Positions 12,130 through 12,192 of a DNA stretch of 12,192 bases are shown here, in pieces. Within the stretch, counting starts at the first letter, position 1. Each line of letters opens with the position of its first letter. A program made the translations under genes and the position numbers. A model generated the notes under the pieces. It was not told the DNA's origin. It saw nothing but the letters and a program-made list of their open reading frames with translations, and did not search any database. Source of the stretch: Campylobacter sp. UBA1713 (GTDB lineage: Bacteria; Campylobacterota; Campylobacteria; Campylobacterales; Campylobacteraceae); NCBI GenBank assembly GCA_002317305.1, contig DCIZ01000149.1, positions 13,548 through 25,739 on the forward strand, in the 5' to 3' direction.

Positions 12130-12192
12130 GGTAAAAAGCTATCGCTTTTTAGATTGTCCCATCGCCATTTTTCTTTTTCGATAAATCTCAAA
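12130..12192 (-). repeat. Three-hairpin dispersed element, copy E, cut by the window end
   Basis: Hairpin 3 is AAAAAGC-TATC-GCTTTTT (12133-12150). The left arm of hairpin 2 starts CCCATCGCCATTTTT, and the loop CGATAAATCTC is a diverged version of the conserved one. The first bases of the right arm (AAA) are reached at the window end. AGATTGT replaces GTAGT before the stem. The copy lies 47 bases upstream of the 4Fe-4S gene start. Confidence 0.75.

Noticed and set aside
1-12192. Avoidance of GGATC as evidence for the R-M target
   Set aside because: I saw only about six GATC sites, none within GGATC or GATCC, but the number is too small to mean anything, and host sites would be methylated anyway.

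Overview
The window looks like the chromosome of a member of the Campylobacterota, most likely a Campylobacter. The basis is AT-rich intergenic DNA, the very frequent AAATTT word, TATAAT boxes without an obvious -35, and the gene families present (IlvI/IlvH, QueA, and a TorD-like chaperone beside a 4Fe-4S protein). The species cannot be named from the sequence alone.

Layout, left to right. (1) Repeat-rich DNA, then map (methionine aminopeptidase). (2) A repeat-rich gap, then a TATAAT promoter and ilvI-ilvH (acetohydroxyacid synthase large and small subunits). (3) A three-gene restriction-modification operon on the + strand: a Dam/DpnII-like adenine methyltransferase, an AlwI/BspD6I-like type IIS endonuclease and a second D12-class adenine methyltransferase. 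Its genes overlap by 14 and 8 bases, it is AT-richer than its neighbours, and it is followed 10 bases later by queA (tRNA queuosine synthesis). (4) About 790 bases without a gene, built almost wholly of dispersed repeats. (5) On the minus strand, an Abi_2-like protein with an RNxxxH (HEPN-type) motif and its own promoter, overlapping a single-domain rhodanese that ends in a rho-independent terminator. (6) An unidentified structured small-RNA candidate with a TATAAT box. (7) On the minus strand, a 4Fe-4S protein and, downstream, a TorD-family chaperone. These probably serve molybdoenzyme maturation and electron transfer (inference).

The most unusual content is in the non-coding DNA. About 110-base elements occur in four complete copies and two pieces cut by the window edges. 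Each complete copy has three hairpins. The central stem differs from copy to copy, yet its two arms stay complementary, while its loop (GAGCTTTTAGCGA or close to it) is kept. CTAC lies just outside the stem on one strand, which reads GTAG on the other, as in REP sequences. The elements are surrounded by degenerate arrays with an exact 7-base period (GGAAAAC, AGAATGC, GGAGTGC), by copies of a 43-47-base AT-rich unit and by three CATTCTGAG...GAAGAATCCCC repeats. In four of five orientable copies the third hairpin faces a downstream gene; in three of these it lies 35-55 bases from the start codon.

Functionally, the window combines housekeeping genes with two likely defence modules, the type IIS R-M operon and the Abi-like gene, separated only by queA and the repeat-rich gap.
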